From: Strongylocentrotus droebachiensis | Lineage: Eukaryota; Echinodermata; Echinoidea; Camarodonta; Strongylocentrotidae | Direction: 5' to 3' | Length of the DNA: 64,000 nucleotides | Assembly (NCBI GenBank): GCA_035222895.1 | Contig: JAVYIG010002353.1 | Location: 124,001 to 188,000 of the forward strand | Shown here: one piece after another, positions 57,901 through 63,882 of the stretch | How positions within the stretch are numbered: position 1 is the first letter of the stretch | How the letters are laid out: the number at the start of each line of letters is the position of its first letter | Notes under the pieces: generated by a model | Databases searched by the model: none | What the model was told of the DNA's origin: nothing | What the model saw: the letters and a program-made list of their open reading frames with translations, nothing else | Translations under genes and position numbers: made by a program

Positions 57901-60359
57901 GCTAAAATTTCTAGTGCTTTTAATACATCCACATGGGCATCCAAACATATCAAAATTGTAAAGAATCACTATCCACTCATTTTTCAAAATTTCCCAAAAC
58001 TTTGTAATACCGTTAATTGTTTTTAATTACAATTTACAAATCATTCAGATGGTATCATTTAATTAGGCTACTTTCACTATGTCAAATCTAAAATTTCTTA
58101 CCCATCGGTATCTTCAGCTAACTTTTTCAAGTTTGGACCACTTTTATCCACAGCTTCCTTTCTTGAGCATGTATCGCTCACTGAAACAGACCAGATAAAA
58201 CATTTTATTATTTATATTTATTGATGTAAGATATTACACACAAAAAGGAAAAACAAAGAAGGTTAAACAAATATGATTACAACTAGACTATAGACTGAAA
58301 TGTAAAGAACATGCAGAAATATAGTTACATTGTACCTGTAGTAACCTGTAGTTACCCATCTTCAAGGGCTCTAATTTAAGACGTAGTCCTATAATGCTCA
58401 GTTGCTCACCTTCCTTCATTCAAAATCCACTGCATGTGATATATTACGTCATACAGACATAATATTTTTATCTCAGAACCAGCGAGTTGCACTCCGGCAA
58501 AGCATAGAAAGCCAATGCTAATGCGTATTGCACACATGAGTAGTCAATACACACTTTGCACACAAATGCACACAATGAATATGATGTGGCTGATCGGCAA
58601 GTTTGACAGTAGACTCCCGATTTGAATTTTCAAATTATTCTTTCTAGCATCAGTAAGTTGAAAAAATGGTGTGTTACGGTACTGCTATTTAGGTGTCATC
58701 AATTGTCACTAAGTACCGATTTTGAGTGAAATCAGTTGAGTTTTGTATAGTGGTGTTTGAAATATTGAGAATCAATAGAACAGGTTTTAATACACAGCCA
58801 AGATAGTAATGCAGCTATGAGTGGTGAGTTGTACCGTTCAATGTATTCAAACTTTAATCTATGATATAACCCAGCTGATATATTTCCGGGTCAACGTACC
58901 AAAACAAAGCAGATGGCCAATCAGATTACTTGTTTGATATTAGGTTTATGAATATTAAAATTTTACTGGTTCGGCCGAATATTCATCAACTCAAATCATG
59001 TTGACAACAAATCTTTCTTGATTTAAACATTAATTTAGGAAATGAGTAAGCTATCATAAGTCAAAGTAAATATTTCTGTTTTAACTATTTTTTACAAAAA
59101 GATTGAGTGTAATATTGCAGCCAAATTGGATATATGAAGACGAAAAGAGTGAAGAATCTATAGCATATCTCACTTATCTCTGCCCAGTCCTGCTAAACCG
59201 ACCCATTCTTTCCACACACTACCCCATACAACGTACTTCAGTCTAGGTATAGACTAGAGGCGGTCAGAGGAGCCAGATGTAATCTCAGCAGAACAATTGC
59301 CGATATCGGAGACTAATGCTTTCGGTCCACCCGTGTTTACTCACTAATAAGTATTTCATTTGTAAGTGGACAATTTCACACCATTTTGACATTTGTTGTC
59401 TGCACCATCAACCAGTAGAAGCGCTGGTCCGAGAGTGAGGATCGTCCTCATAAACGCGGACGAAATGCGTCCTCAAAAATCAGGATCTTCTGCATTTTCG
59501 CGGACGTTTTTTTCATCGGCGCTCTGCGGGTTTCGAGTTCATGAACCGCAAGGCGATGCGAAAAATAGATTTCGAGTAAGAAAATAACCCTAGTTCACCG
59601 TCTACTTTTATGGGTTGTCCGTCTTCTTGAGGATTTATCCCTCATAATGTGAAAGTCTCCGTACAAAGTCAATGTAAAATGCATCAAGAGAATCATCTCG
59701 GAATCTGTTTTTTGCATCGCCAACGCGCCGATCAAAAATATTAAAAGTCTGCAAAAATGTGTAAGATCCTTTTTTTTGCGGACGCATCAGTCCGCGTTTA
59801 CATAGACGATCCTCGTTTATGCAGACGATCCTTATTCTCGGGCCAGCGCCCATACTCAACTGCTGTCATAGCACATTCCAGCTTGAAAAAGCTGTCATAG
59901 GGATTACCTCATCAAGATTCATGATTTAAAGTGTAAAACAAATTAAACAATAGGAAATAAAAACAAAACTTTTTTTTAACAAATTAAATGCATTTTCATT
60001 TTTCTCTCTTTTCAAATTATTGTTCAAATTTGATTCAATTTCTAACTTTTTAACATTTCTATACATCTTTCATTGAAATAAATAGATAGATGTAGCGAAA
60101 CTCATTTATTAATCGAAAATATTTTCCAAATAAACAAGTAATAGACAAAAACAATTGAATTTCATTTCCACAATTACAACCAGAGCCCACTTCACACAAA
60201 TTATTGAGCAGGTGGGACTGAAGAGAAGAAAAGCGTTTAGTGCCTGCGAATATTGGTGCACTGCAGCTAATCTGCATCGTGAAAAGTAATGGAAATGTGG
60301 AAAATGAACTCACCTGTTAGAATACCAACTCTTATTGTGTTTCTTTTAGTTGACGCCAT
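30621..60359 (-). CDS. GPHN: Gephyrin (MogA-MoeA molybdenum cofactor synthesis fusion), 18 coding exons, complete
   Basis: Adenylates molybdopterin (MogA half) and inserts molybdate (MoeA half); in vertebrates it also scaffolds glycine and GABA-A receptors. Minus-strand exons in order: 60314-60359, 58102-58180, 56036-56093, 55016-55108, 53216-53310, 52203-52269, 51428-51592, 44796-44841, 42987-43118, 40677-40769, 40009-40184, 39498-39556, 38336-38489, 37804-37925, 33450-33611, 33012-33076, 31924-32027, 30621-30851. Every junction is GT-AG and in phase; 1,947 nt, 648 aa (human 736). MogA spans residues 1 to about 180 with [15 protein letters not shown] (78-92). A short linker carries GPQP repeats. 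MoeA runs from about 220 with SIKDGYAV (283-290), [11 protein letters not shown] (482-492; Asp492 is the catalytic position), LPGNPVSG (536-543) and the C-terminus VVLRL. The shorter length comes from the linker. Additional alternative linker exons are possible. Confidence 0.96.
30939..31362. mobile_element. hAT-like MITE, about 424 bp
   Basis: Inverted ends CAGGGATGCCAAC and GTTGGCATCTCTG are typical of hAT elements. AATGAGCA on the left (overlapping the end) and AATGAGTA on the right look like an 8-bp target duplication with one change. The core repeats AATCAGTAA. It lies in gephyrin intron 17, 90 bp upstream of the last exon. Confidence 0.65.
31363..31923. other. Gephyrin intron 17, nothing further recognised
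   Basis: AT-rich intron sequence without bounded features. Confidence 0.45.
32068..32250 (-). mobile_element. Non-LTR element 3' tail fragment
   Basis: Read on the minus strand this ends in AGAAATAAAATCAATCAATC and then CAACCAACC, the short tandem-repeat tail typical of CR1/L2/RTE-type elements. It lies about 40 bp upstream of the exon 17 acceptor. The inner boundary is uncertain. Confidence 0.45.
32251..33011. other. Gephyrin intron 16, nothing further recognised
   Basis: AT-rich. A 62-codon plus-strand frame at 32595-32783 has no coding character. Confidence 0.45.
33787..33866 (-). pseudogene. Decayed duplicate of gephyrin exon 14 (left copy)
   Basis: On the minus strand this reads [18 protein letters not shown], clearly related to [19 protein letters not shown] of the real exon 14 (37804-37925), and the DNA also matches GTATCAGGNGCAATGC at the exon's 3' end. 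A GTAAG donor-like site follows LDVR in the same phase as the real donor. No convincing acceptor was seen. It lies on the other side of the LINE from the real exon. Confidence 0.7.
33870..37569 (+). mobile_element. Non-LTR retrotransposon (LINE, CR1/L2/Jockey-like)
   Basis: A nearly complete element in gephyrin intron 14, opposite in strand to the gene. It comprises a short 5' leader, one long open frame (33953-36646), and a 3' UTR with a CT-rich patch (36,990-37,170), ending in AATAAAAACC and then an ATTCTACTCTACTCTA tail near 37,569. The short tandem-repeat tail in place of poly(A) fits CR1/L2-type elements. The left boundary is estimated from where exon 14-like sequence stops (about 33,867). 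No target-site duplication could be assigned. Confidence 0.8.
33953..36646 (+). CDS. LINE endonuclease/reverse transcriptase ORF, uninterrupted
   Basis: The frame is open from 33953 (after TAG at 33950-33952) to the stop at 36644-36646, 897 codons, with no ATG before the endonuclease domain; a TTG at 33992 is only a formal start. The apurinic-type endonuclease comes first: [36 protein letters not shown]. The reverse transcriptase follows: [47 protein letters not shown], and the catalytic box WKYVDD. A C-terminal region with [13 protein letters not shown] and [11 protein letters not shown] is typical of CR1/L2/Jockey-type proteins. All catalytic motifs look intact. Missing an ATG and an ORF1 suggests 5' truncation or an unusual start. 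Confidence 0.93.
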   Translation, partial: WWICYYATFTPLLLCNARSLNNKLDELSVIVREHDIDICSVTETWFNHDQPESSYSVDGYKVFTKSRCSRRGGGVAIYAKHSIDPKQVTIIPVPDEHEVVWAHFRPHRLPRRVSSIYFGAVYSPPGNANECDLIQYLIRSVDIIKTAHPYAGVVILGDLNRMDISQILSGCHMKQVVRTPTRGNAILDQIISNLDSFYQEPSLLSPIGLADHNIVIWLPKEVYNRPRNKAKKRIVRPMKDSDIRAFGEWITHNDWRDVLAESQPQAMCDHFYQTLQSKVDVHFPTKSIKLHPTDKPWITPRTKELINQRQIAFSNNSKGAWKSLRNQVLREISRAKRFFYRDRIQNLKSDNPSSWYKNIKVMSGHSNSQADIIRVPTVEDNDPVKIATAINEFFANVNADIPELHLRDLPSYLPAPTPPPHVQPWEVMSELKKIKPGKSSGPDGIPGRLVREFACELSIPLSGILNASYQHNKVPTQWKQAIIVPIPKGPTSATLDKLRPISLTDHFSKIAELFITKLLLRDINPHLDKHQYGSRPGLSTTICIVDLINYLAKSAEAPRTATTVVCTDFSKAFDRVNHTIAIKKLIDLGARLSILPWICDFLTDRQTCVRYHGSLSPWKKIHAGVPQGTRLGPVVFLALIDDVMRDSSSASHWKYVDDMSIAASHDARNQPRDISRSLSTLEDWCQNNYVKLNTKKCSIMRLSFSKVQLPPLGVLIDNVPLNEVSSVKILGVTIEDTLKWNVQVSDTVSRANRRIFMLRSLKAFYPPTNDLVTVYIGFVRPLLEYACPAWNGALTIAQSNKIENVQKRALRIILGRDYISYSNALSITKLQTLHARREELCLKFALKALKSDQSDWFKLNASTRNTRKSRICIEPKSKTERYRKSPVPYLTRLLNTA
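37582..37670 (-). pseudogene. Decayed duplicate of gephyrin exon 14 (right copy)
   Basis: On the minus strand it reads [12 protein letters not shown], then after a 5-base insertion (TGCTA) [16 protein letters not shown], against [27 protein letters not shown] in the real exon 130 bp away. The insertion breaks the frame, and the donor is GC in place of GT. It lies directly after the LINE 3' end. A C run follows at about 37,671-37,682. Confidence 0.85.
38255..38332 (-). mobile_element. Dispersed repeat fragment abutting exon 13 donor
   Basis: Contains TAATAATAGATTCTTGTATA and GCGCTCATG then GGTGCTCCACA, resembling the phrase at 45,950-46,010 (ATATTTTTATAGCCCTCATC, AAGGTGCTCAAGG). Similar 'tatagcgctc' repeats are common SINE/LINE 3' parts in marine invertebrates. 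It ends within a few bases of the exon 13 donor. Confidence 0.45.
38482..38800 (-). repeat. Tandem duplication of the exon 13 acceptor region
   Basis: Units start at 38487, 38616 and 38754 with GGCCTAGAGTGTAGAGAAAC or close variants, spacing 129 and 138 bp. Unit 1 includes the real acceptor (CTACACTCTAG followed by GCCTAT). Units 2 and 3 carry acceptor-like copies plus the first bases of the exon, then diverge. The rest of intron 12 up to 39,497 shows nothing else. Confidence 0.85.
39692..39707. repeat. C homopolymer, about 15-16 bases
   Basis: C run in gephyrin intron 11, followed by CTCTCCTCCTCCC. Otherwise 39,557-40,008 shows nothing recognised. Confidence 0.7.
40405..40480. repeat. 22-bp minisatellite
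   Basis: Three consecutive units of TACATCAACATCTACAAACACC, with partial units on either side, in gephyrin intron 10. Confidence 0.85.
40783..40850 (-). mobile_element. Possible non-LTR 3' tail next to exon 10 acceptor
   Basis: On the minus strand it ends AATAGAAATAAATAAATC, about 10 bp before the pyrimidine tract of the exon 10 acceptor. The tail form is like other LINE/SINE ends in this window; the body was not recognised. Confidence 0.35.
40851..41474. other. Gephyrin intron 9, nothing bounded
   Basis: AT-rich sequence, then a pyrimidine-rich stretch (about 41,180-41,460) whose plus-strand frame of 105 codons is low-complexity Pro/Ser/Leu and not credible as a gene. Confidence 0.45.
41475..41548 (-). 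pseudogene. Old decayed duplicate of gephyrin exon 9
   Basis: On the minus strand it reads [22 protein letters not shown] against [22 protein letters not shown] of the real exon (42987-43118). A GTAAAT donor-like site follows in the same phase. The 5' half is lost and the nearest acceptor-like AG gives the wrong phase with an immediate TAA. Confidence 0.8.
41587..42582. mobile_element. Foldback mariner-like MITE, 996 bp, TA target site
   Basis: TA dinucleotides flank both ends (41585-41586, 42583-42584). Inverted ends CCGTGTGTCTCAAAAAAAAC and its complement extend as near-identical arms of roughly 290 bp (41587-41880 and about 42,285-42,582). The middle has a TG microsatellite (about 42,203-42,228) and no transposase. 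The TA target and end form fit Tc1/mariner-type elements. Confidence 0.85.
42585..42981. repeat. CT-rich microsatellites around a duplicated exon
   Basis: Long CT/CTGT tracts at 42,587-42,724 and 42,832-42,977, separated by the duplicate of exon 9. The two halves are offset by 252 bp (CACTTACCGTTAATATCCAC at 42,726 and 42,978), so tract and exon were duplicated together. Open frames here are Ser/Leu or Arg/Glu runs and are not genes. Confidence 0.9.
42734..42832 (-). pseudogene. Recent partial duplicate of gephyrin exon 9
   Basis: Matches the 3' 99 bp of exon 9 with two differences and keeps the GTAAG donor. The 5' part ([12 protein letters not shown]) and acceptor are replaced by the CT tract, which reads GAGAGA on the transcribed strand. 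It should not be spliced in. Confidence 0.9.
43261..43495 (+). pseudogene. Reverse transcriptase C-terminal fragment
   Basis: Translation reads [19 protein letters not shown], then TGRIEGRRR and later DRELWHSMI with stops between. The order GHV(I/M)R - L...L.TG(K/R)IEG.R - DRE.W is the usual C-terminal end of many non-LTR reverse transcriptase ORFs. It is a dead fragment in gephyrin intron 8. Confidence 0.75.
43850..44388. mobile_element. MITE with TA target site and nested RT fragment
   Basis: Inverted ends CCGTAATTAACGGTGTATAA and its complement near 44,365-44,388 (one extra base) are flanked by TA. Two further GTGCGGTTTATACAC-type repeats lie inside. The interior carries a fragment from another element (44,055-44,240). 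Confidence 0.75.
44055..44240 (+). pseudogene. Reverse transcriptase fragment inside the MITE
   Basis: Frames read [19 protein letters not shown], then [17 protein letters not shown]. The [13 protein letters not shown] box is the B motif of non-LTR reverse transcriptases. A one-base shift separates the two pieces. Confidence 0.8.
44391..45940. other. Gephyrin introns 7-8, no further genes
   Basis: Apart from exon 8 (44796-44841), AT-rich sequence with a G-rich patch near 45,120-45,165. Nothing else is recognised. Confidence 0.45.
45945..46135. mobile_element. Dispersed repeat fragment
   Basis: TAATAATAATATTGGATATT, then TATAGCCCTCATCTCCACC and AAGGTGCTCAAGGCATTACC, a phrase order shared with the fragment by exon 13. 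It is probably the 3' part of a SINE or LINE; boundaries are approximate. Confidence 0.45.
46143..46469. mobile_element. GC-rich MITE, 327 bp
   Basis: Ends GCTATGGTCACA and its complement TGTGACCATAGC (46458-46469) enclose a core far richer in G+C than its surroundings, full of CGGCGGCCG/CGGCCGCC-like inverted words. No gene is present; the 65-codon frame inside is a by-product. Confidence 0.7.
46807..47013 (-). mobile_element. tRNA-like SINE remnant with adjacent hairpin
   Basis: On the minus strand 47013-46941 has an A-box-like TAGTCAAGTAGTCTAAG and a perfect B box GGGTTCGAACCCC (46965-46953), with Leu/Ser-type spacing. The acceptor stem does not pair. Directly beyond it is an imperfect inverted repeat (46807-46926; GTTCATTATACGATCTATC arms). 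Together they look like a SINE with a structured body. Confidence 0.6.
47014..47880. other. Region downstream of the nested exons, possible 3' UTR
   Basis: No gene is recognised. A minus-strand AATAAA at 47296-47301 could serve the nested transcript. A 125-codon plus-strand frame (47484-47861) shows no coding character. Confidence 0.35.
47881..50011 (-). CDS. Unrecognised acidic, Cys/His-rich protein, two exons nested in gephyrin intron 7
   Basis: Exons 48679-50011 and 47881-48281 (minus strand) join in phase across a GT-AG intron and end in TGA, giving 577 residues. Order: a run of nine Lys followed by RKHKRPR (a likely nuclear signal); about 250 residues rich in Asp, Glu and Ser; a basic stretch; then [33 protein letters not shown] and HKQDRHNC, a spaced Cys/His cluster that could bind zinc; then [18 protein letters not shown]; then a Glu/Asp tail. 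No ATG lies between the upstream stop (near 50,136) and the Lys run, and a good acceptor (TTTATGTGTATGTTCAG) precedes GCTGCTCAC, so an upstream exon must supply the start. Gephyrin exon 7 ends in the matching phase 0. The family is unknown to me; a resemblance to FLYWCH/FAR1-type fingers is only a guess. Confidence 0.75.
50012..51427. other. Gephyrin intron 7, upstream part
   Basis: AT-rich. I looked here for a first exon of the nested gene and saw none that was convincing. Confidence 0.4.
51440..51493 (-). repeat. 12-bp coding minisatellite in gephyrin exon 7
   Basis: Four units of GGACCACAGCCA or close variants encode [16 protein letters not shown] in the linker after the MogA domain. The frame is preserved because the unit is 12 bp. 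Confidence 0.9.
51593..52202. other. Gephyrin intron 6, pyrimidine-rich
   Basis: Contains C runs (about 51,896-51,910 and 52,136-52,156) and CT tracts. The 192-codon plus-strand frame across it is low-complexity and not a gene. The CT side is opposite the transcribed strand. Confidence 0.7.
52335..52522. mobile_element. Short MITE family A, copy 3
   Basis: The clearest copy: inverted ends AGCCCCACTTCACTA and TAGTGCAGTGGGGCT, with the shared phrases GGTGGTTATCTCATCAA, AGAAAAAGAGGATCATGG and GGGCGCAAGTAGCTA. It lies in gephyrin intron 5. Confidence 0.8.
52970..53184. mobile_element. TTAA-flanked MITE, about 207 bp
   Basis: TTAA at 52970-52973 and 53181-53184 encloses inverted ends AGGGGGTGTAACATG and CATGCTACATCCCCT. 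It ends 31 bp from the donor of gephyrin exon 5. Confidence 0.75.
53770..53852 (+). mobile_element. Possible non-LTR 3' tail
   Basis: Ends with GTGTAAATAAATCAATTCAA, the tail form seen at other LINE/SINE ends here. The body was not recognised; the rest of 53,311-53,920 shows nothing else. Confidence 0.4.
53921..54809. mobile_element. Inverted-end element with about 145-bp internal tandem repeats
   Basis: Ends ATGCCTCCGT (53921-53930) and ACGGAGGCAT (54800-54809). Inside are about four units spaced 143-150 bp, each with TTTTTGCATACATAATGAGC, GTGACCTTTGACCT, TCAGTTCATTGGCTCTGCAA and ACATACATGACC. A CGTACG-rich patch lies near the right end. Frames across the units (for example 54054-54350) are repeat by-products. 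Confidence 0.8.
54930..55000 (-). mobile_element. Dispersed repeat fragment near exon 4 donor
   Basis: Minus strand: GGGCTTAATACAAGCGCTTT, then ACAGATATACCATTACCCTGG, similar in type to the 'tatagcgc' fragments at 38,255 and 45,945. Confidence 0.35.
55464..55660. mobile_element. Short MITE family A, copy 4
   Basis: Same phrases as copy 3 (GGTGGTTATCTCATCAA, GTCACCGATTAGGTATTG, GGGCGCAAGTAGCTACAAG), closest to copy 3. It lies in gephyrin intron 3. Confidence 0.75.
55661..57517. other. Gephyrin introns 2-3, nothing further bounded
   Basis: Apart from exon 3 (56036-56093), AT-rich sequence. A short direct repeat TCAAAAGTGAAAAGTAG occurs twice at 56,315-56,350. Confidence 0.45.
57518..58016. 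mobile_element. TTAA-flanked MITE, about 491 bp
   Basis: TTAA at 57518-57521 and 58013-58016 flanks inverted ends AGGTAATACAAAGTTTTGG and CCAAAACTTTGTAATACCG. It ends about 85 bp downstream of gephyrin exon 2 in transcript order. Confidence 0.75.
58200..59390. other. Gephyrin intron 1, mostly unrecognised
   Basis: AT-rich. The first 60 bp above exon 2 read, on the minus strand, as a possible retroelement tail (ACATCAATAAATATAAATAA). Nothing else is bounded. Confidence 0.4.
59405..59865. mobile_element. Imperfect foldback element, about 460 bp
   Basis: Left arm GCGCTGGTCCGAGAGTGAGG and following AACGCGGACGAAATGCGTCC are mirrored on the right by complements of GGGCGCTGGCCCGAGAATAA and AACGCGGACTGATGCGTCC. 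The arms also share GCGATGC and AGATTTCGAG-like words. CG dinucleotides are frequent compared with the surroundings. No gene is present. Confidence 0.65.
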
Positions 60360-61966
60360 TTCTTTGACTTTATAATTCGGCAAGATATGCACCTTGCATA
60401 CCGCATAAACACGACCTTTTATGGCGAGCACCCGTGCGCGAAGGACAGAATTATTTTTCAACCCTACCTTGTGGACCGCGCTCTTTGGAAAATTCGTGCC
60501 TGGTGATGAAATCCGGACAGATAGATGTGATTTTTCCTATAGGGCACTTTGTCAGCTCAGTATCCCCAAGGCCATATCATTATTTGACACATCCCTTAAA
60601 TTACGAGCACGATGCATGAATATCTGACCAAGGAGTTCCTTGATCTAACTTTATGAAGTAAAAATGAAAGTGATAGGGTATTCCCAGCGGGTCGGCGCTC
60701 ATGGGCGAGGGGGGGGGGGGGGGGCAGGGGCAGTTACAATTTCTGGAAGAAAAAAGGATTCTCTTTGGTAAACCTGATTTGGTTTAATGGGACTTGGCCA
60801 AATTGGGCCGGGTATATGATGAATATGTGTTTGAAGCAGCTGAGAAAATACCTAATGAAATATAGTAAGCACCTCTCTCTTTCAAAACTGCATGACAACA
60901 ACGAAAACAAACAAGATTTATGATCGTGCTGGCCATTTTATTTTACCACCCAGTTTCCCATTCAACTCTTTAAAAGTAGAAAAACACTTTTTGTTTGTCA
61001 GTCTATCGACCCCCATTTAATTTGCCACTCAGTCACAATAAACATTTCCTTTGACCCCCCCCCCCCCCCATAACAAGAAATGAATACTGCAATATAAATT
61101 CAAATCCCACACGTGCTGGAAGGCTGCTTTACACTAGATTTGCAAATTCACCAATTTCGGTCGTGATATATAGCCTGCCCCTGTGACAAACGTTTTAACG
61201 CCGAAGGCGAAGTCGGTATATATATATGCATTAATCTTGCATTTATTGGAAACAGCTAGCCTACATATATAATTATCTACCTCTTTACAAAAATAATGCG
61301 GCGTCATCGTCCTCATCTTCTACTTAAACCAGAGACTATCGCCCACATCACTGACTCGATCTGTCAAATCAAAATTGCCCTGACGTCCCTCCAGTTAAAA
61401 CTCAGACGAGTATTTTGGAGGACCAACCAACCAAGTACGGGGTACACTACAACATGATGCCGTGATTAGGCTTTCATAACCCAAATGCGAGAGAGCAGTG
61501 AGCAATTTTAAAGCTATAACAATAAAATAAGCCTCAGATTAAACTTTGTTTTTTCATCATTACTAGTATATAGATGTTTCTTTTTAATTCTTCATCATGA
61601 CAAAAGCCTAGCCCGTAATTCTATTTTGCCCAGCAAGGGGCCAAGTTTACATGGCGTTCAAGTTATTAGATGATAGACGCAAGTATAAGCCTCCTTCAAA
61701 ATCACGGTCCTGCATGTCTAAAATGGATAATTATATAGCAATATTCCATGGTAAATTTATAAAAATTTGTCATTTTCAGAAGGTTTTCTGCAACGAATTC
61801 GACATTTTATTGCAGTTTCTATATAATTTAGACCCACTGCGTTTGTCAGGGGGGGGGGGGGGTGGTGTCTGTTGCCACCTAGTAGTGTTGAAATAAAATC
61901 TCATCCTGTATAATATATTCAAAATGTCAGCCTCCATGGGAGTTTTACAGAATAGATCACATCAAC
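60360..61966. promoter_or_regulatory. Divergent promoter region of gephyrin and ALKBH1
   Basis: Both start codons face away from this 1.6 kb gap, so it should hold both promoters and 5' UTRs. No TATA or initiator could be assigned with confidence. It also contains G16 near 60,709-60,724, C15 near 61,055-61,069 and G13 near 61,850-61,862. Position and orientation are the only support. Confidence 0.5.
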
Positions 61967-62538
61967 ATGGCAGATATTTCTGATGATAACTTTCGACCAG
62001 AATTCAAACTTTATAAGCGCAAATCCCCTCCTCCTTGTCTGAAAGATGTACTTGATAATACCGATAGTGATGGACATACGGAGATGGTATGTGTGTAATA
62101 TGGTCATGGGATAATAATTTCTATCATCTCGGTCCCATCTGTTCATAAATATGTAGGATCTAGTCTAGTAAGACTAAGAGTCTAGACTGCACTGTTATGG
62201 TGATAATTGATAAACTTAGAAAAATTAATGACGATAATAATAATTATAATGATGATTGTGATGCGGTTATGTCAACAATGGTGATGTTGATGATATGGAC
62301 AGGAGATGACGATGGGTGATGTTTTTTTATGATGATGACGACGATAAAGATGAGAAAGGAAGGATAAAAAAATGGTGATGTCGTGATGATGTTGTCTGTT
62401 GATGATGAGGATGCATTCCATAATTGATGGGGTGTTGCTGTCACTAAATGCTAATGCAGATGATCATGCAAATGTAATCAATGATAAACCTAGAAGCAGT
62501 GACCGGGAATTACAGGCCAACGCCTTCTTCCTGTACCA

Positions 62539-62574
<36 letters not shown>

Positions 62575-63882
62575 AATGATAACAATAATCGTAAAAAGAG
62601 TTAAAGACTAACAATTGATTTTTGTTGTTGAAAACTATTGCTTTTATAGACACTAATATAGTTTTACAATATAAATTAGACATCCTTACTTGATTAGACC
62701 TTACAGTAATTTTTTGTAGTGATAATCATGGTTGATAATTAATATTAAGTTGACAAAATTATTTATTATATCATTTGTTAGTTTAGTAAACATGGTTACT
62801 ACAATGTGCATTACAGTAACATAATTTTTTTTTAAATTCCAGCTATACAGACTTGAGCTTTCCGAGCTAGCTCAGGGACATAACTACCAGAAGTCTACAT
62901 CATATGCAGCAAGCTTTGGCCTTAAAAATCCCAATGAATGGCAGTGTTATGGAGCCCATGGCTTTCCAGGTATAAATGTTTCAATATCTGATTTAATTTG
63001 TGGTTCTACATTTAATGATAAAGAGGGCAACAGCCTTAAATCTGCTTAAACCCGCCATCTGCCTTAAAAAACTATTCCATGGCAAAATCAGTTAAGATTT
63101 ATGGGTTGGACGGGTTATTCTTAATTTTTTAATTCTTTGTAAATGATCATGCCCTCAAATGCAATGTTTTGACTTCTGGTAGCTTGTAAGGGCCTTCAAC
63201 AAGGCTGATGAAAGCAAGAAAAAAATTCTCATTAAAAAATGGAAAAGTGTAGTTGATGTCATAATCTATACCTACATGTATGTGAATTGATCCGCATTTA
63301 CATATTGCTATGTAATATATTCATGATGATGTCAGCTTCTGAATCTTTGATGAAAAACATCCAAATATGTATGCTTCTGCAAATTTTCATATAAGTTATA
63401 TTTCCATTGTATCATCCTAGTCATATTCATATTTTATATTATCCCCAATCATCATTGTTGAGTATTCTTGTTTTTTAAAGTATTGCTTGTAATAGTAAAT
63501 TCATTATTTTTTGTTTTGTTATGTTTTATAAACTGATTTGTACCAAAATACTTTGTTTAGCTGTTTAAGGGTTAGGCTCGACTAGCAAATGTGCTATTAT
63601 CTGGCCCCTCTTACCAATCAATAGTTTCTCTTCTTGTATATGTAAAATCATTGTATGAAATGTATTGCAGATGGTAAATAAATCAAATCAAATCAAATCA
63701 AATATCTTTGTACAATCAGGATTTCAGTTCATCAGGAATCCCTTCCTACCCGGTGCTCAGAGATACTGGGTGAAACGCTGCCTAGCTGACTATCCATGTA
63801 AACCCAATGTTACCAACTTAGATACACAATATCAGAAGGATCAGCTCACCAATCCGTGGCAGGCCAGCAAAAAGACTTTGAG
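61967..63882 (+). CDS. ALKBH1: ALKBH1, AlkB-type dioxygenase, first three coding exons (partial)
   Basis: Fe(II)/2-oxoglutarate-dependent demethylase acting on tRNA and other nucleic acids in animals (family knowledge). Exons 61967-62086, 62843-62969 and 63720-63882 join in phase (40 codons; 42 codons plus one base; 53 codons plus two bases at each side). Exon 1 begins MADISDDNFRPEFKLYKRKS. Exons 2-3 give NEWQCYGAHGFPGFQFIRNP then FLPGAQRYWVKRCL and KPNVTNLDTQ, matching the conserved ALKBH1 stretch W.AYG..G.PGF.FI.NPFLPG...WVK.CL and KPNV.NLD. The iron-binding HxD...H region lies beyond the window. An exon 3 donor (GAG|GTACTG) follows. The start is the first ATG before the conserved Phe/Tyr-rich stretch. 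Confidence 0.93.
62087..62842. repeat. GAT-type microsatellites in ALKBH1 intron 1
   Basis: GATGAT runs at 62,538-62,574 and many interrupted GATGAC/GATGAT words from about 62,195 to 62,410. The rest of the intron shows nothing else. Confidence 0.85.
63430..63703 (+). mobile_element. Non-LTR 3' end next to ALKBH1 exon 3
   Basis: Ends with GATGGTAAATAAATCAAATC followed by three more ATCAA units, a typical LINE/SINE tandem tail, 17 bp before the exon 3 acceptor. The T-rich body upstream (about 63,430-63,650) resembles a LINE 3' UTR; its left end is uncertain. Confidence 0.55.
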
